Assembly (NCBI GenBank): GCA_014871385.1
Contig: CM026421.1
Span: 21,070,865 to 21,134,864, forward strand
Length of the DNA: 64,000 bases
From: Ceratodon purpureus
Taxonomy: Eukaryota > Streptophyta > Bryopsida > Pseudoditrichales > Ditrichaceae
Direction: 5' to 3'
Below the pieces are notes generated by a model. The model was not told the origin of the DNA. It did not search any database and saw only the letters and a program-made list of their open reading frames with translations. The position numbers were made by a program, and so were the translations under genes. Positions 48,400 through 60,100 of this stretch are shown one piece after another (position 1 is the first letter of the stretch; each line of letters begins with the position of its first letter).

Positions 48400-49334
48400 T
48401 TAACCCATAAAGGACAATTGTCCACATTTGGGCAATTTGAAAGTTTAGGCATGTACATGTAATGTCAATTTTATACAAATGCTTTTGAAACTTTTTGTGA
48501 ATGTTTGCCATAACAAGAACTTTGGTGATTTTTTTTTCCTTTTCAATCGGACATTTAAAAAAATAGTTATGGTACCTGAAGAGGGATTTTGTATTTGATG
48601 GGCAGTTTGGGCAGCTGTGCTAAATGCATCTGTTACTTTTGAGATTTTTCCTATAAATACCTAATGTCATCATCTTTGAGATTTCCAAAAAAAAAAACTT
48701 CTTTCAATATAAAATGTTCATTCCACAAAAAAGCCAAAGTTTCTCATCTTTTCAAACAATGTACCAAGAAAACTTCTTTTTTCCTTTATAAAAGTTAGAT
48801 TTTATATATTTTTTATTTTTTAATAATTTTTATTAGGAATAGACATCAATCTTTACTTTGACTGTTTGGATTGGGACTTTATGAAATAATGAAATTCTTT
48901 GGAAAGAAATATGGATTATCAATTTTGTGTATTCAACTTAATATAAATATTGTTTTTTACATGCTATACTTATTTCTTGTATGTAATTTTTTTTGATACA
49001 ATTAGCTAACTTAGTTCTCTTTGTTATGCACCAAAACCTCCAAAATCCATAATGCATAAAAACTAAGAAAAAATAAGTTCGAGTGTATCAACCTAATGAA
49101 AAATTGTGTCCAAAAAGTTGTTTTAAAATTTCATATGGTATAATCTTCTTATCTCTACGGTCGATTACACTAAATGTTTTTAAATTATCTACTCCGTTCT
49201 ATAATAATCTAGTTGAAGATTTTATAGTTAGAATTGGAAAATAATGATTTTCAATCATTCATGCTTTCTACATTAAAAATGACAATTTTGGAGCGTTTTT
49301 TGATGAAACATAGTCAAGGAACTTTAGGGTTTAA
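48400..49334. mobile_element. TTAA-bounded element, divergent copy H (935 bp)
   Basis: It starts TTAACCCATAAAGGACAATT with TGTCCACATTTGGGC next, as in copy D, and ends GGAACTTTAGGGTTTAA. The interior keeps some boxes (ACAATTAGCTAACTTAGT, CACCAAAACCTCCAAAATCC) but is diverged and longer, so it is probably an older copy. Confidence 0.65.
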
Positions 49335-50137
49335 GAATTGAGATGCAAATTATTGCTTTACGATGTCTTTGATTCTTAGCAAGCGCAATTTAGATCAAAT
49401 AAGCTCCTACAAAAATGCCATGCTCATCAACATCCACTAAGACCTTTTTGGCTTTGGATTATTCATTACAACTTGAAAGCACCGCAACTCAGACCATCTT
49501 ATACATTGCAATATATTGGTGGTGGATTGTTAATAGATTAGTATTGGACTTTTTTATAAACTTTTGAAACCTTCCAATCATGCTTTTATTAGCCTAATTT
49601 CTTTTACTACCAAATCTCCTTCTTTAATATACCTTAAATTTTGATAATAAAATATATTCCTATGTATAGCTTTCAAAAAATGTAGTTAGTTTTAGATTTG
49701 ATGAACAATTGACTATGTGGTGGAAGGTCAAGTGAAGAATCGGTTATTTTATCTTCAACTTTATACAAACATCATAGTCCCGAATGATTATTAAATACAT
49801 CAATTTTTTTCTTAAAACAATTATTTTTAGATTTCATTATCCCAAAACCAAAACATTCGGCTTAACTTTAGACCTTTTGCCATGTACAATTCCAACCACC
49901 ATAGATTTTTTATCCAGAGAAAATACATGGGCTCCAACCCAAATTTTCTTCAGTAAAACTCAAAAAGCTAAGTAACAAGGCTATCCACCAATAACAATGC
50001 TTTTCTATGTAAATCAGTGCTGAGAACTATGTGAATCCGACCAAACCTACAATAAGCATTGCTGTGTAAACTCAAAATCCAAGGAACTCTCAAATGAAAT
50101 GGATTTTTAGAGAGGCAATGGATTTTTATGACCGTGG
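49335..50137. other. AT-rich 3' flank of the TIR-NBS-LRR gene
   Basis: Probably includes the 3' UTR next to 50138; nothing else is recognised. Confidence 0.45.
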
Positions 50138-53100
50138 TCATGCTTGGTATCTCTTCAACAAGGCCGTCAAGTACTTTGCCTTGAATCGGAAATCGTACCT
50201 GGTCTTACCATATATCCTTAGGAGCAGATGACCAGCATACTTAGGGAGAAGACAAAGTATCTTTGAGCAGATCACAAGATCGGTTTCTGGGTCAAACTCT
50301 TGTTTGGTTCTTCCTGCCGCAGCCATGTTGTACATCATGTTGAAGGCTTCCTGAAAAGCTTCGCAAAGCTCCTGAATCTCCTCATGCACGCCAAAACCTT
50401 GCTCGTATGCCGCCGCAGTCGGGCAATAACATAGAATGCGCTGAAAGTCCATCTTGAACCCAGATGACTCATCTGCCCAGTAGCAGAAGTTGTCTAAAAA
50501 CTTTGCCCACCTTAGCATTACATCGTCTCTGAAAGTCCGTGATATTAGTACACATGGTTGTGACACGAGAGGTTGGCTTGATAGACTGGTGCATCCTGTT
50601 GTGAAAACCTCTTTAAGATTTTCCAATGGTTGTAATGATGTTGGCAAAGTCTTGAGGCGTCTGCAATTAACAAGATATAGCCCACGTAATTGCAAGAGAT
50701 TCTCCAACCCAGAGAGTTCTTCGATAGCAGTACTTGACACATCAAGACGTCGTAGATTGGTCAGTTTATCCAACCCGGGTAGATCATTTAACTCCTCACA
50801 TCTATTCAACAGCAAATCCTCAAGAGAACTAAGGTTTTCAAGTCCTGGCAAAGAGCCCTTGATTGGCAGATTCTTGAGTACTAATCTCCTTAAACGGAGC
50901 AAGGCACTCAAGCTTGCAACGACAAAGCTCTCTTCATGCCTGGAAAATTCAATATCGTTAACAATCTCAACGACCTCCAAATTCGGCATAGTTCCTAGAA
51001 CAAGGACCTCTGGGAATTTTCGGTTGCAGTATGTTAACTTAAGGACTTTCAATGTACGAGGCATTGAGCACAGAATGCGCTCAAGTGGGTCTGTACTCCG
51101 TTGGCAAACACCAGCACTAGCAAATCTCATGTTCAGCTCCAACAAGTTGGAGCAAGCGCTGAAATCCGGTTCTTGCACAAGGCGTTGGCACGAGAGCTTT
51201 ACATATCGAAGTTCCTCCATGTTGTCAGACCATGTTAAAGTCTCTAGAATGAAACTCTTTAGCTTCAGACTTTGCAGACATTTCAATGGGCTGATGTCAA
51301 ACCTCTTATGTTGCACTAAGTTGATGTCGAGTGCCACCAGATTTGCCCACTCACAAAATTTCTCATATGGAAAACTTATCACTGAAGATGCGTGAAGTCT
51401 GAGTCTTACAAGAGAAGACCAACGTAGACTTGGAGGATCTCTCTTAAGGACCAAAGGTAAGGTCCGCCCCTCCCGCTCATACACACACCATCTCTGTGAC
51501 TCCTCCAAATGAATCTGGTGCTCAGCAAAATCTATATACAGATCATGTACAGTGACCTTCAACGTCTTGCTCGTTTCCCAGTCTTCGATTAGTGAATATC
51601 TTCGCAAATTCTTCACCTGCAATGAATCACAATGCAACACCAACAATCGGTCATTGACATCTAGTTACATGAAGCGGCAAAGTAGACGACCAACCTCTCC
51701 AATACAATAAAGGGGATAAGTATAACACAAGAATACCAAAGACCTAACTCACCTTGTAGAGAGTTTCTTCCCGGTCCATGTCATGGATGGCACCTAACCA
51801 GCTGCAAAGATCATGAATCTCATTCAGCTTCCCCCGAGGTGCAAAGACTGCAATATCAAGAAATATAAGTTTGTCTTGTAGATTGTCTAATGCGTCATAA
51901 CCTGCTCTGAGGATCTCAAAAATAGAATGCTTGTAAAATAATCTTCTTTCCAACAAGATTTTTGATTTTTGAATCCACTGCAGGGGCTCTTGTGGATCAA
52001 TTCCCTTCAGATAGGACCCCAATGCTTGCAAGGATAATGGATGATAGTGTCCGCAAACAAGACTAGAATTAGATAGTACAATGGGTTGATCCTTGTCCAC
52101 GTAGAAACATCGCTTTATACAAGTCTCCAGAACGTCCATCTCCTCAGCTGTAAACGGTGATAGAAGCCTAGTGGGCGCAATTGCATACTGTAGGAAGATT
52201 TTCAAAGCTTCATCTTTGTCTAAAGTTGGAACCTGAATATATGAGATCTTCTCGCGTGGTATGCTTTCAACATGGAGAGATCCCCGAGCTATTACGGAGA
52301 TTTTAATAGGCTTCCCTTCCAAAACATTTTTCAGATTCTCTAAACTTCGCGATGTTACAATTGCTTTGCAACTTGAACTCAAGAAGTACAGAAGAATCTG
52401 TACATATTCTGTACTTCCCTCGGGCACATTGTCGAGGGCCAAAAACACGTCTCTCTTGAACAAGGCATCTTTTAAGATTGCATTACCCTGCAAGAAGACA
52501 GAAATCCTTGTGTCAAGAACCCATGCTGCAAGGACACTGTCCTAATGCCAAGAGACTCTGTGTCAAACAAACAGGCAATTTAGAAACTTCAAGATAAAGA
52601 ACTGCTGCATCAACTTCATTAATACTTGAGACATATTTAAAACTGAGTAGATACATATGAATTTGTTAAAACCTGCTCAACGCTTGAAATCTTTCTCAAC
52701 AGTGCTGGGCTTGCATCAGTCAATGTCTCTAATATCAATTTCTGCGTTTCAATGATGTTTTCTGGCTTGAAATCCTTGTAACCCTTCAACTCAACGTGGA
52801 GAACCCGTCCAGCAAACTCCGCATGATAAATATTGCACAAGGCCTTGCAGAGGAGTGTCTTCCCGGACCCACCCATACCATGCACACCTACTACCCTAGC
52901 ATGTGGCTCTTTCCAGGAATCTTTATGATCCATTCCCACCATAGACAGTTTCCCAAACTCTGCAACTACAACCTGGCAAACCATGACAATGACCCTCCCA
53001 TGTGTGAACCACAAATAACTACAGCAAATACAACTGCATAACAAATATACCATGTATTGTATTGTTCATAATTTTCCATACGTTTTCTTTTTTTACAAGT

Positions 53101-54167
53101 CTTGCAATCATGTGACAGATCATTGGTCGGTGCATTAACATAGATCTGCCAAAGCACATCAAAGAAAAAGTTTTTTGTTGTTGACATCATACTATGTATT
53201 CTTTTGTTACGATTCTAAACGAGAATATTCCCAAAACAAATCCTAATATATGTTACTTCAAAATCACAATTATGATCATTAAATTTTAAATATGAATTTA
53301 TTCAACACTTCATTCATATGAAACATCCGACTCCTACCTATTTCACTTTTACTGCAACAAAGAAAGCCACAAAATGCAATCGACAAGGAGAGAACGTACA
53401 TCACATAGTCGATCCCTGCCCTGCATCATTGATAAGTCAAACAGAAGAGTTGGCGGAATAAGTCTGCAAATAGAACCCACAATCACCCTCCTGTAAGCCA
53501 ACTCTGACTCTCCTGAGAATACCTCCCCATTAATGGAAGTAATATAGCGAAGATAAGAGGAGCAATTGTCCGCGACTTCTTCCAGCCTCTTGTCTTCCGT
53601 CGCACGTTTCTTCCACACCCAAGCTATATGATCAATCTCACGTTTGACATCTTCAACTCCGACCTTGTAGAACAGGGGCAAGATTTTAAGATTGGTGGGC
53701 ATTCCAATCTTGATCCTCTTTATAAATTGAATCAACTCTATCATAGGCCATTTGGAGTGGAGATAGTCCATGGACAATACCACCACTGCCACATGACATT
53801 CTCTGGCAGCTTGCATAATTAAATCTGGGAATTTTTCCCCCTTGGGCAAGGATTCTGGACGGCGATCAAAGAATGGGAAGTGCCCGGCGTTTTCCAAATC
53901 TTCGCAGAGCTGCTCCACAAATGGCTTCTGCACTCCGCTATGACTCAAAAATATTCTGTGCTTTGGTAACAATTTCATTTCCTCACTGCATGTGCAGTAA
54001 AATAAAAAGACGTCAGTATACGTTACCAAGGACTTAGCACCCAACACCCTAACTGTGAGAACGCATCCCACGGCCCACTCATAATACCAAAACAAAATCT
54101 GGAATGTCAGGTACCTCTCAGACTCGTCAGATCCATCCTCTTCAGAATTTTCTTGTGTGTCGGCCAT
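50138..54167 (-). CDS. TIR-NBS-LRR intracellular immune receptor (TNL)
   Basis: Predicted resistance-type receptor: the TIR domain would signal through NAD+ cleavage once the NB-ARC switch is engaged. Five coding exons in minus order with GT-AG junctions and matching phases: 54167-54115, 53985-53400, 52972-52673, 52487-51753, 51616-50138; about 1050 residues. After an acidic start (MADTQENSEEDGSDESE), the TIR domain (about 26-165) has RIFLSHSG and SKWPMIEL, with E101 at the position of the catalytic glutamate. NB-ARC: P-loop GMGGSGKT (245-252), kinase 2 VFLALDNV (327-334), AIVTSRS (355-361), HPLSLQALG (462-470) in place of GLPLA, and VHD (581-583) in place of MHD. Leucine-rich repeats run about 627-900 (NLRRLDVSSTAIEELSGLEN). 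A tail of about 140 residues has no repeats. A non-coding 5' exon ends at about 54285 (CAG|GTACTT), followed by an intron to TTGCAG|TGATAA. No stop or frameshift was seen in the model, so it looks intact. Confidence 0.93.
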
Positions 54168-54309
54168 TGGGTTTAACAGCACTACTGGTTTATCACTGCA
54201 ATAGCGGGGGACCAAAATAACATTAGATCGAAGATCACCGAGCAAACTAACACACTGAAAAGAATAAACCAGATTCAAGTACCTGTCTAACCTTAGTGCC
54301 TCATCTCCT

Positions 54310-54447
54310 TGGATCGGCCCACCTTCCGGTTCTTTGCAACCAGCTCTAAACCGCTTTTACTCCTCACGCCCACGCTTCATAAACTTGCAACAAAACATCT
54401 TGAAACGCAAACCACTAGCTTAGAAACGATCTCAAATCACATCAAAC

Positions 54448-54478
<31 letters not shown>

Positions 54479-55427
54479 CAACAAAACAAGACGTGAACTT
54501 GACTCTAGTTCCGAACACTGGCCATCGCTACTTGTCCAAATGACATGAGCGACGCAAGAGCCCGTGGGCTATGTGGATCACTCAACTCCCGACACATCTA
54601 GCATCCTTATGGTATTCAGATTCCACACCATCATGACACTTGAGAGATCTCTCTGCGGCAATCTAGAACCTCAACCTAGCGCCATGAACCCTCGCTGCAA
54701 GGTGTTCATCTTTCCTGAGAGCAAGCGCAGCGGACTCGCCAATGGCTCCCGCCAACGGCCCATGGCGGGCCCCCAGGGAAAAACATCCTCCAACGCACTC
54801 TGTATCCCTCCCTCCACACTGCCGGGACTCGCCATTGAGCTCCCGGTCTCGCTAAAACTCACAGATTTGCAAGGAGAAGTTTTCCTCCCATTAAGGTAGC
54901 TTGTCCTATAACTAACCACTTAAGCAATCTGACCTATATTTAGCAGTGGTAAACCCCAAAAAAATTTATGACCGCGTTTGAAATAGGATTTCATGGGGAT
55001 TGCAAAAAATTGCAACATATAATTTGTATTTCTCAATTTTATAAAAAATCCCAAAGTGCAAAGTAATATATCACCCATGCTTGATATACTATTCTCTTAT
55101 GATCAAATTGTGGTGGTCCTATTTTCTATTGATGATCAAACCCAAAACCAACCACTACAAGATGCATGAACTGAAAACTACTCTTGACTATAATCAATCA
55201 TGCTGAAAATGACAACTAGTGGCTCATGTGCTCCCACTCCATACTCCACTCTACATCAACCCAAAACCAACCATGCAAGGACCCTAAATTTGCGCAAGTC
55301 AAACAATTCACGGAATTCAGTTTACACTCTGGTTGGTTACAGGACAAGTCAACCAATGGTTTTCGGTTGGTGGTTGGTATTAGGACAAACTACCTTAAGC
55401 TATATTATCGGCATTTTAATTTTAGCA
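54310..55427. other. 5' flank of the TNL gene and intergenic DNA
   Basis: An A-tract of about 28 (54451-54478) lies upstream of the TNL leader. 54540-54900 is GC-rich and open on both strands (54564-54899 plus, 54671-54919 minus) but has no domain I know. It may be an unclassified insertion. Confidence 0.4.
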
Positions 55428-55565
55428 TCATGTGCTTCGCGCACTCGTGTCAGACTTTCGACACGAGCAACCACTATCCCGTTGCTACAAGGATTGAACC
55501 CGGGACTCCAAGCCTCGAGCTCGTTGGAGAGCTCTCCCGCTATACCCTTCCTGAGTTTAGAGGGT
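55428..55565 (-). mobile_element. tRNA-derived SINE-like sequence
   Basis: On minus, GGGTATAGCGGGAGAGCTC resembles a tRNA 5' half with an A box. GAGTCCCGGGTTCAATCCTT follows as a T arm with a good B box, then GATAGTGGTTGCTCGTGTCG and a short hairpin (CTCGTGTC.../GACACGAG). The tRNA-like part is too altered to be a functional tRNA. Flanking duplications were not identified. The length given is the tRNA-like core and hairpin only. Confidence 0.5.
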
Positions 55566-55838
55566 TTCCTATCAAGCTCCGTTGCTCGGAGCTAATGGCG
55601 GGAGTGGTTCGTTGATGCTCTAACGTTGCAACATATTGCCTAACCAAGCGGTAGCTCCATATACATATGGTGTTACCGACAACAATGCAAGGCAGACTCG
55701 TACTACTGCGCAAGACAAGCCCATAAAAATTGGACTCTTGCCTTGCCACCATCTCTCAACTACAAAATTTAATTATCACGGCCTCAATCGAAACCCACTA
55801 AAGCACAGTGGTAGAGATGTGAGATGTGGGTACAATCA

Positions 55839-56745
55839 GGTATAACATGCTTACGAATTTTTCTTTGGAGTCTTTGGATGAAGTTTTTATATGGAAAGTT
55901 TGAAAATTCATTATCAACTCAGAAATGATCGGATTTAAAAACCGTAAATTGTTTTGGAATCACATCAAAGTGTACTACAATATTGTGATAAAATATCAAT
56001 ACCTTTTTGAGATGTCATTCATCATATTACAATTACTTTATACACCATTTATCATTAGCTACTCCTACCTTTTGTTTCAAATACAATGTACATTTCAATT
56101 GCAAATTGAAAATGAGCTACCAATGTTGTTATTGGAATACTTTAGTGCATACTTTGTGGTATCATTGATATACTTCATTCTACTAGGTTTTTGGCATGAA
56201 GGAACCTTTTAAAACTTCTAAGGAACTATAAACTTTTTCCAAAGCCTTTCACACTAGTACAAATGTCCTCCAAGGACCTAAAGGATGGTTGAAGGCTATT
56301 AGAATAAAAAAATCTTATATTTAGCTTAAATTCTTCTAGTGTTCTTGCCAAGTTCAAAGGAAGATTTATTTCCACCTTGAGTTTTGATTAGAAATTCATA
56401 AAAAACCACTCTAAACCAAAGAATCTTTTTAATTTTTTAATTTTTTTTATCATTCAAGTATGCACTAAAGTATTCCAAGAACAACTTTAAAAGCAATTGA
56501 AATGTACATTGTATTTAAACAAAAGGTAGGAGTAGCTAATGGTAAATGGTGTATAAAGTAATTGTAATATGATGAATGACATCACAAAAAGGTATCGATG
56601 TTTTATCACAATATTGTAGTACACTTTGATGTAATTCCAAACACTTTATAGTTTTCAAATCCGATCATTTTTGAGTTCACAATGAATTTTCAAACTTTTC
56701 ATATGAAAACTTCCTCCAAAGAAAAATTCGTAAACATATTATACC
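55839..56745. mobile_element. Foldback element with about 300-bp inverted arms
   Basis: The left arm (55839-56154) and right arm (about 56456-56745) are reverse complements with scattered differences, around a spacer of about 300 bp. Both ends read GGTATAA.ATG.TTACGAAT inward. No clear target duplication is visible. The 95-codon open frame 55925-56212 lies in the left arm and is a by-product. Transcribed, it would give a very long hairpin. It lies about 400 bp upstream of the ZIP gene start. Confidence 0.75.
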
Positions 56746-57061
56746 CAATTATACAGTGACAAATGTGTTGTATTTGTGACCCTCTGTCTGGTGAAAATTG
56801 GTTCATTAACAAAATGAACAGACGTTGTATTCACGCTGGCCCTTATTTGGACCGGAGTTTCTATCTATCATCTAACGGATGTGGGCATGTACTCACCCGA
56901 GTATCATCCGGGTATCACATGGGTTTCAATCGGGACACTGCACGATGCACACAGTGGAGCTTGAAGGACCCTTTCCGGGCAGATTGGAAAAAGAACCGAA
57001 TGCACACAGTGAGCTGAACTGTCTGAAGGGGGAGAGGAAGGGAGAAGGAGGGGAGGAAGTC

Positions 57062-57125
57062 ATGTTGTGAGGAAGTCATCGCGACGTCGGAGAGAGATTT
57101 AGCTTCATAAGTCTTGCTCATGTGA
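57062..57125 (+). promoter_or_regulatory. Mini upstream ORFs, including an AUG-stop, before the ZIP gene
   Basis: ATGTGA at 57120-57125 is a start codon followed at once by a stop, 14 nt before the main ATG (57140). A second tiny frame, ATGTTGTGA, lies at 57062-57070. Both matter only if the transcript begins upstream of them, which sequence alone cannot show. In Arabidopsis an AUG-stop in the leader of the boron channel gene NIP5;1 makes translation and mRNA stability respond to boron. Confidence 0.5.
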
Positions 57126-57139
57126 GTTTGGCTACAGCG

Positions 57140-60100
57140 ATGCGGACTACGATGAAACCCTTGCTCGGGGGCGCGCTGGCGCTCCTGCTCTGCCTCGGCG
57201 TCGTGGTGGCGGAGGGGAGCGACGACGCGGCCATGGAGGCTCTGTTCGCGCGCATTCGGGAGGTGCAGAGTGCGAGCAAGGGAGGGCTCGGGGAGCTGGA
57301 GAAATTCAACGCGGATGCGCCGCAGGAGTTGGTTGCGGGGGATGTGGATTTGGCGGAGGAGGTGCCGGTGGAGGGAGACGCGGCTGCGGATTTGTTCGCG
57401 CACATATACGAGGTGCAGCGGAAGGCGTTGGAGGCGAATGCGGGGAGTGGCGGGGAGGGTGCGGAGGGGGTTGGAGATGAGGAGGAGGGAGAGAAGGAGG
57501 TCGAGGATGAGGAGAAGGTTGAGGAGGTTGGAATGGAGGATCCTTTGGGAAAGGAGAGGTTTAAGGAGCTGGAGGCGGCGTTGAAAGGATTGGCGAGCAA
57601 GGCGGTTGAGAATCCGGAGGAGATCGGTGTGCATGATATGCAGTTGAATGCGCCGGGGTTGAAGGGAGAGGATGTTATTGGTCTCTTGCATAAGTACGCG
57701 CAGGATATGCATGAGAAGATTTATCCGAATGGAGTGAATCCGGAATCGGATCAGGAGGGTGGACACATTCGTGAGGATGGAGAAATTGGCCATGTGCACA
57801 GCAATAGTCATGACGATCACGAGCATGTTCATGAACATGGACACGGACATCACCACCACGATCATGATCATGGCCACGGACATGGACACCACCACCACGA
57901 CCATGGCCACGAAGATGCGCACGCCAATGTAGGCTTCTCTAGAGCGAGCGATGCTCATTATCATAGCCACGATCACAGCCATGGACATAATCACGGGGAT
58001 AGCATCAAGAAGAAGAAATTTGTTCTGCCAGAGGAGATTGCAGAAGAAGAAGATTTGCTGCATTATGGTTTCGAGGGTCAATTTTACTCAAGTGCTGAAC
58101 AACCTAATCGATGGAGAGGTCCAGATTTAGGTACGTCCATTTCATTCATTGTTCATCTTTATTTTGGGATAGTTATCTGCGTTTCATTCTTTGTCTGGCA
58201 ATTGTTCAATAACGCAGAATTCTTGTGTTGCTAACACGCCAAGCATGTATTTGAAATATTGATACAAGTGAATGAATGTCTTGTGAATTTAAAATATCGA
58301 CTGGTTATGTATTCTTAAATGGCACACGCGCAAATTGCGGTTGAATGGCGAAAGTAGTAATACTTTGAAGGACCATTTGAAGCCATGAGTTATGGCTAAC
58401 GTTTGATTCAAGGATGGAGGTTTAGGGTTTACAGAATTAATTATTAATCATCTCTGGTTTGGATCTATTATATTCGTGGTAACGTGCGATCACATGTCGA
58501 TCATTGTTGTTATGGTGAATGCACTCGTGATGAGCTACTCTGGCAATACGTACTTTGAGAAGAAGGAATGTTACAGTATTCACCTTTCAATATTTGATAA
58601 TCTCGTGTGTGTATGTGTATGCATGTGAGAAGGCGTCTGGTTGCGAGCAATGGGTTGTTCATTGCTGGTGAGCCTGGCCTCTCTTATCTGCCTAATGCTT
58701 CTCCCTTGCATTGTCTGTAAGTCTTTCTCAGAGTTCCTAATTCTTCTTGCTATTTGACTTTTTAGCAAAGCTGTACTTGGATATAACTTTGCCAATTTTT
58801 TTTTAAGACTTTAAAGAGCTCCAACTCTAAGAAACGGTTTCCATTTGCTAGTTGTACTCTACACGCGTTTGCGAGTTGTTTCGATGTACTCCGATGCTTA
58901 ACATCATATCACTATTTGAAATGAGCTCATTGTGGAGCTGTGCTAAATTGCGTGCCTGATGCAGCAAACGGCAAGCCTTCAGAGGCAGTAGTCAATGCCT
59001 TGGCTTCCTTTGGGGTATGTTGTGCAGATTTAACGGCTTTGACGCTTTTCTCTGCGTTAATGTATTGCTTCTTGAATAATGTTGATGTGTATTGATGTAA
59101 TTGTTCAAATATAGTCCAAATACTATAGTTGTATTCTCAGCCTTCTCACAGAATCTTCTACTTCTGGCATTTTATCACGTGCGTTTTTTGAGCTTTGTTC
59201 TGCCTCCTGCAAAATTGATGACAGTTTAGTTTCGGAATTGTTTAATGAGCAATGCCAGCATTAGATCGAATCACAGGGAACATGTTAGTCTATATCATTT
59301 GCAGCGAAGATCTTGAAATTGAACTGATAGGTATGGTGGTTATGTTGTACAGGCTGGTGCAATGCTGGGAGATGCTTTCCTTCATCAACTTCCACACGCA
59401 TTTGGTAACTACTTGCTCAAGTATAATTTTATATTAGGTTCTGGCTTCTTGTGTTTCGCATGCGTCGGTGGGAATCCTTGTAAAATAATATGGGCCAAAC
59501 GAAATCAATATTTTAGCGTTGTAGAGTACATTAAAAATCATCTATAACTCTGATAATCGTAATGCAACGTTTTTCTTTATCGTGGGTTCAGGTAACTCTG
59601 GGTCTTCTCCTCATTCACACGACGCGCATCATCATGATCATGGTCATTCGCATGATCATGATCACTCTTCAGCTGCAGGCCATGGCCACTCACACTCTTT
59701 GAAAGACTTGTCGATTGGCCTCGCTGTGCTTGGTAAGTTAAGCTTTGAAGCTAAAAATTTAGATCATTAAATTCTCTTCTGAAATTTCGCTTATCTTTTA
59801 ATAAGATTGTTTTTTGTTATGCTTCTTGAAGTGACTACGTTAAGTCATAATCTTGGGATCGAGTCGTAGATTATGTCGAATCCAATGTATTATTTCACTT
59901 GATTACTCAGCAGTGGCTCATCATGATAAGCTGCATTCTCTTATGTCAAACATTTTTAACGAGTGAATATTGATCTTTTAAACATGAGTATTGAGTTGAC
60001 GCATACTTGAACTCCAGGTGGAATTCTCCTCTTCTTTATCGTTGAGAAGATTGTAAGACGATATGAAGAACTGTCCAGTCAGGGCGGTCAACGTGCACTG

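Noticed and set aside
50490-51395. 301-codon open frame on plus
   Set aside because: Antisense to the LRR exon of the TNL gene.
56915-58081. 388-codon open frame on minus
   Set aside because: Antisense to the Glu- and His-rich first exon of the ZIP gene, whose codon bias keeps the opposite strand open.
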